Assembly (NCBI GenBank): GCA_031292015.1
Contig: JARLHY010000131.1
Coordinates: forward strand, 1 to 36,767
DNA: 36,767 nt
Direction: 5' to 3'
From: Negativicutes bacterium
Lineage (GTDB): Bacteria; Bacillota_C; Negativicutes; Sporomusales_B; JARLHX01
Positions 34,495-36,767 of the stretch are shown in pieces. The position numbers and the translations under genes were made by a program. Position 1 is the stretch's first letter; the number at the start of each line of letters is the position of its first letter. The notes beneath the pieces were generated by a model. It saw only the letters and a program-made list of their open reading frames with translations. It was not told the origin of the DNA and did not search any database.

Positions 34495-34689
34495 TTATTC
34501 TCCAGTCTCCACTGTGTCATAGACATTCTGGGTTGGGGTAACGCCCGGCTGGTCGACCAGGCGGCTGTTACCCTTATCGGATCCAATACGCTGATCCAGG
34601 CGGGCGCTGGCCGACACGAGATTTTTTTCCGGGACGGATCGCAGCGATTCGGGAAAACGAACATAGGAGCGGCCGCTGCGGTAAGTCAT
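34495..34689 (-). CDS. Small hypothetical protein (64 aa)
   Basis: ATG 34689 has GAGGTG 6 nt before it and gives MTYRSGRSYVRFPESLRSVPEKNLVSASARLDQRIGSDKGNSRLVDQPGVTPTQNVYDTVETGE. It is polar and Ser/Arg-rich with no membrane segment; the family is not recognised. A strong hairpin downstream and a good ribosome site support it as a real gene. Confidence 0.5.
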   Translation of the reverse strand: MTYRSGRSYVRFPESLRSVPEKNLVSASARLDQRIGSDKGNSRLVDQPGVTPTQNVYDTVETGE

Positions 34690-34766
34690 ATCGATCACCT
34701 CGTGTTATAGTATGTCCAGTTTATCGCCTGGCTGAGCAGCAGGCGGGCACAGGTAAATCTTTCGTC

Positions 34767-34795
34767 TTTTCTTTATGTAAACTTGATGGTATAAT
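34767..34795 (+). promoter_or_regulatory. Promoter for the 3D-domain gene
   Basis: TTTTCT (34767-34772), 17-bp spacer, TATAAT (34790-34795), about 35 bp before the start codon. Confidence 0.6.
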
Positions 34796-34829
34796 GGGGA
34801 ATGTGTCTTTTTGGAAAGGGGATATAGAT

Positions 34830-35573
34830 ATGAAAAAATTTACTGTCTTAACGGTATTCGCACTGACAATGGGATTTCTCTCGCCGACGCTGCCGGCGGC
34901 TCACGCCACCAGCGTTGCCGACCAAATTCTGAATCAGGCGATCAGCAAGTATCCCAGCGTGGCTAAGGCTCAGGATCTGATCAGGATCAAAGAGGATCTG
35001 ACCCAGGGTAACAGAGACGACCTGCTGGGGCTGCTGGCCCAGGCGGCGGTGAAGCAAGTCGGCCGGGAGGATCTCGCCGGAGCCGCGGCTACCGCCGTTG
35101 CCGGCGGGAACCTGAATGAAGCGATGAAAGCCGCCGTCAACCAGGCTGTGCAGCGGAAGGTCGGTGACAAACTGGGACAATACCAGGAGGCCCTGACTCT
35201 GATCAACTCCCTGTTGCAGCATTCCAGCCTGAACCCGGCTTCCGCCCAGGACAACAACAGCCTGGCCGGGGCGCCGAAGAACTATCGCGCAGTCATGAAC
35301 ATGACAGCCACTGCCTATGGGCCAGGTACCAAAGACAACGGGCACTGGGGCAATCTGACTTACCTCGGCGGCCAGGTTCGCAAAGGTGTGGTGGCCGTTG
35401 ATCCCAAGGTCATTCCCCTCGGCACCAAGCTGTGGGTGGAAGGCTACGGACCGGCGGTGGCGGAGGACGAAGGAAGCGCCATTGTCGGCAACCGCGTCGA
35501 CCTCGCCTTCAATAACCGTCAAGAAGCGCTCGACTACGGCATCAAACCGGTAAAGGTCTATCTTATGAACTAG
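34830..35573 (+). CDS. Secreted 3D (Asp-Asp-Asp) domain protein
   Basis: A 247-aa protein from ATG 34830 (GGAAAGGGG upstream). The first 26 residues are a Sec signal peptide (MKKFTVLTVFALTMGFLSPTLPAAHA). The middle is an Ala/Asp-rich helical region. The C-terminal 90 residues (NMTATAYGPGTKDNGHWGNLTYLGGQVRKGVVAVDPKVIPLGTKLWVEGYGPAVAEDEGSAIVGNRVDLAF) are the 3D domain found in cell-wall lytic and spore-cortex enzymes such as the MltA family; its conserved Asp residues (VAVDP, EDEG, NRVDL) are present. Probably acts on peptidoglycan in the envelope. Confidence 0.88.
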   Translation: MKKFTVLTVFALTMGFLSPTLPAAHATSVADQILNQAISKYPSVAKAQDLIRIKEDLTQGNRDDLLGLLAQAAVKQVGREDLAGAAATAVAGGNLNEAMKAAVNQAVQRKVGDKLGQYQEALTLINSLLQHSSLNPASAQDNNSLAGAPKNYRAVMNMTATAYGPGTKDNGHWGNLTYLGGQVRKGVVAVDPKVIPLGTKLWVEGYGPAVAEDEGSAIVGNRVDLAFNNRQEALDYGIKPVKVYLMN

Positions 35574-35646
35574 TATTCCCGGACTGACCGCGGAACGGCC
35601 CGGCCGTTCCGTTACATAGCTTCCCGTCAGCATTGTCTTTCGCCAC

Positions 35647-35668
35647 TGCCCGCAGGGCTTTTTTTGTT
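35647..35668 (+). terminator. Short terminator after the 3D-domain gene
   Basis: TGCCCGCAGGGC with a seven-T run. A GC hairpin without a T-run (GGAACGGCC/GGCCGTTCC) lies just before it at about 35591-35611. Confidence 0.6.
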
Positions 35669-35805
35669 GCCCGGACACCAGAACATCCATTTGTCCGCCC
35701 GGTCTTACTGTTGCCAAAAGGCTCGGTGCAAGCCGGGTCGTCTAATAGGAAAATATACGCAGCCGGCGAATATAGAACACAAGAAGAAAAAAAGGAGGCA
35801 GGTCG

Positions 35806-36767
35806 GTGAAAAAAATAGCCCTGCTTTGTATCATGCTTTTTGTCAGTCTTTTTACCGCGGCACTGGCCGCGCCGGAGAATGAACCCGCACCGCTGCAGTA
35901 TGAAAAAGGCATTGTCCGGACGGTGGCGCCGCTGGAGCAGTCCGGACCGAAACAATATTTACTGCCGAAGGGGGAACTGGTGACCCTGGAAATCACCAGC
36001 GGTTCCGAGACTGGCAAAGTTGTGGAAAGTGTCAATTATGTCGACGAACATTCCCCGTATTCGATCAAGGTTGCTCCCGGTGATAAGGTCATTGTGGCGA
36101 TCTCGCGCGACATGGGGCGCACAACCTATAATGTCAGCGATTTCGACCGCTTAAATTACGTATATGTCCTGCTGGGCATTTTTGTGATCTGCCTGGTGGT
36201 GTTTGCCGGAGTTGTCGGCGTGCGATCGGTGCTGGTCATCGGCTTTTCTGTTGTCCTGATTTTTAAGGTCTATATCGGTCAGGTGCTGTCAGGCCAGTTT
36301 AGCATTACCCTGCTTACCCTGTTGATCTGCTCGCTGATCGCCGTGGTGACCCAGGTGAGCATCAGCGGCTGGAACAGGAAATCGTTGGCGGCCGTGCTTG
36401 GCACGGTGGGTGGGGTTATTATCGCCGGGTTGCTGTCCGTGGCAGCGATCCAGCTGATGCATCTGACTGGGCTCGACAGCGAGGAGGCAATGCTGCTCAA
36501 GGCGGCCAAGCTCGCCAGGGTCGACTTCCAGGGAGTACTGTTCTCCGGTATGGTTTTCGGCGCCCTCGGTGCGGTAATGGATGTCACCATCAGCATCGCC
36601 TCGGCCCTGTACGAAGTGAAAGCCGCCCGGCCGGAACTCGGTCTCAGGGAGCTATTCGTCACCGGAATGAATGTGGGCCGGGATATTATGGGCACTATGT
36701 CCAACACCCTGATTCTGGCTTACACCGGTGGCGCCCTGCCGCTGATGCTGCTGATCGCCTCCCAGCC
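35806..36767 (+). CDS. YibE/F-family membrane protein (cut by window edge)
   Basis: The frame is open from GTG 35806 (AAAGGAGG 8 nt upstream) to the end of the window, so the product has at least 320 residues. It starts with a signal-like segment (KKIALLCIMLFVSLFTAALA), a soluble beta domain (QYLLPKGELVTLEITSGSETGKVVESVNYVDE...), then several membrane helices (YVYVLLGIFVICLVVFAGVVGV, VLVIGFSVVLIFKVYI, ITLLTLLICSLIAVVTQ, LGTVGGVIIAGLLSVAAIQL). The segment GALGAVMDVTISIASALYEVKAARPELGLRELFVTGMNVGRDIMGTMSNTLILAYTGGALPLMLL is highly characteristic of YibE/F proteins. Function unknown. Confidence 0.88.
   Translation, partial: MKKIALLCIMLFVSLFTAALAAPENEPAPLQYEKGIVRTVAPLEQSGPKQYLLPKGELVTLEITSGSETGKVVESVNYVDEHSPYSIKVAPGDKVIVAISRDMGRTTYNVSDFDRLNYVYVLLGIFVICLVVFAGVVGVRSVLVIGFSVVLIFKVYIGQVLSGQFSITLLTLLICSLIAVVTQVSISGWNRKSLAAVLGTVGGVIIAGLLSVAAIQLMHLTGLDSEEAMLLKAAKLARVDFQGVLFSGMVFGALGAVMDVTISIASALYEVKAARPELGLRELFVTGMNVGRDIMGTMSNTLILAYTGGALPLMLLIASQ

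Overview
The window most likely comes from a strictly anaerobic, nitrogen-fixing member of the Bacillota, probably a Negativicutes (Sporomusaceae-like) bacterium. This is an inference from moderate GC, Bacillota-style AGGAGG ribosome sites, a clostridial-type split homocitrate synthase, a 3D-domain envelope protein and a large clostridial-type glutamine synthetase. No rRNA or tRNA is visible to confirm it.

Layout. 1-1600: the end of an HD-GYP gene, a strong terminator and a transposase-like integrase gene. 1600-2630: a long gene-poor leader with a promoter, a hairpin and two near-identical structured blocks. 2636-11711: an iron-only nitrogenase island, in the order nifI1, nifI2, anfH, anfD, anfG, anfK, a small HEPN-like gene, nifB, nifV-omega, nifV-alpha. 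It has the PII-type switch, all three structural subunits plus reductase, the NifB cluster synthase and homocitrate synthase, and no nifEN. That fits FeFe-cofactor, which needs neither Mo nor the EN scaffold. 11845-13079: a two-gene amidotransferase / flavin-oxidase operon. 13202-16743: a divergent block with a HTH plus molybdate-binding-domain regulator, an 89-codon ORF, a Cas12f-like protein, its guide-RNA-like locus and a frameshifted molbindin gene. 17034-19639: small hypothetical genes and a YtcJ-type amidohydrolase. 20023-24744: two glutamine synthetases, an Lrp regulator and a gamma-carbonic-anhydrase-like protein. 25017-36767: ordinary chromosomal genes (a small molybdopterin-fold protein, GNAT, heterodimeric ABC exporter, rubrerythrin, glutaredoxin, M20 amidohydrolase, ComB, 3D protein, YibE/F protein).

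The most interesting element is the 473-aa Cas12f-like protein at 14776-16197. It keeps the RuvC-II Glu (E327) and RuvC-III Asp (D432), but the RuvC-I Asp is Cys (C228), so it should not cut DNA. Directly downstream is a chain of hairpins with the layout of a Cas12f tracrRNA, followed by an anti-repeat and a matching repeat-like segment joined by a hairpin: in effect a natural single-guide RNA. A second, degenerate repeat lies 63 nt further on. No cas1, cas2, tnpA or ordinary CRISPR array is present. The simplest hypothesis is a domesticated, RNA-guided DNA-binding regulator, sitting between a Mo-responsive regulator and a broken Mo-binding protein beside a Mo-independent nitrogenase. The target cannot be identified from this window.

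How the parts may work together (inference): under fixed-nitrogen and Mo limitation the anf island makes Fe-nitrogenase, NifI1/NifI2 switch it off post-translationally, and glutamine synthetases assimilate the ammonia. The HTH/molybdate-domain protein is a plausible metal sensor. The Cas12f-like protein may add a guide-programmed layer of repression.
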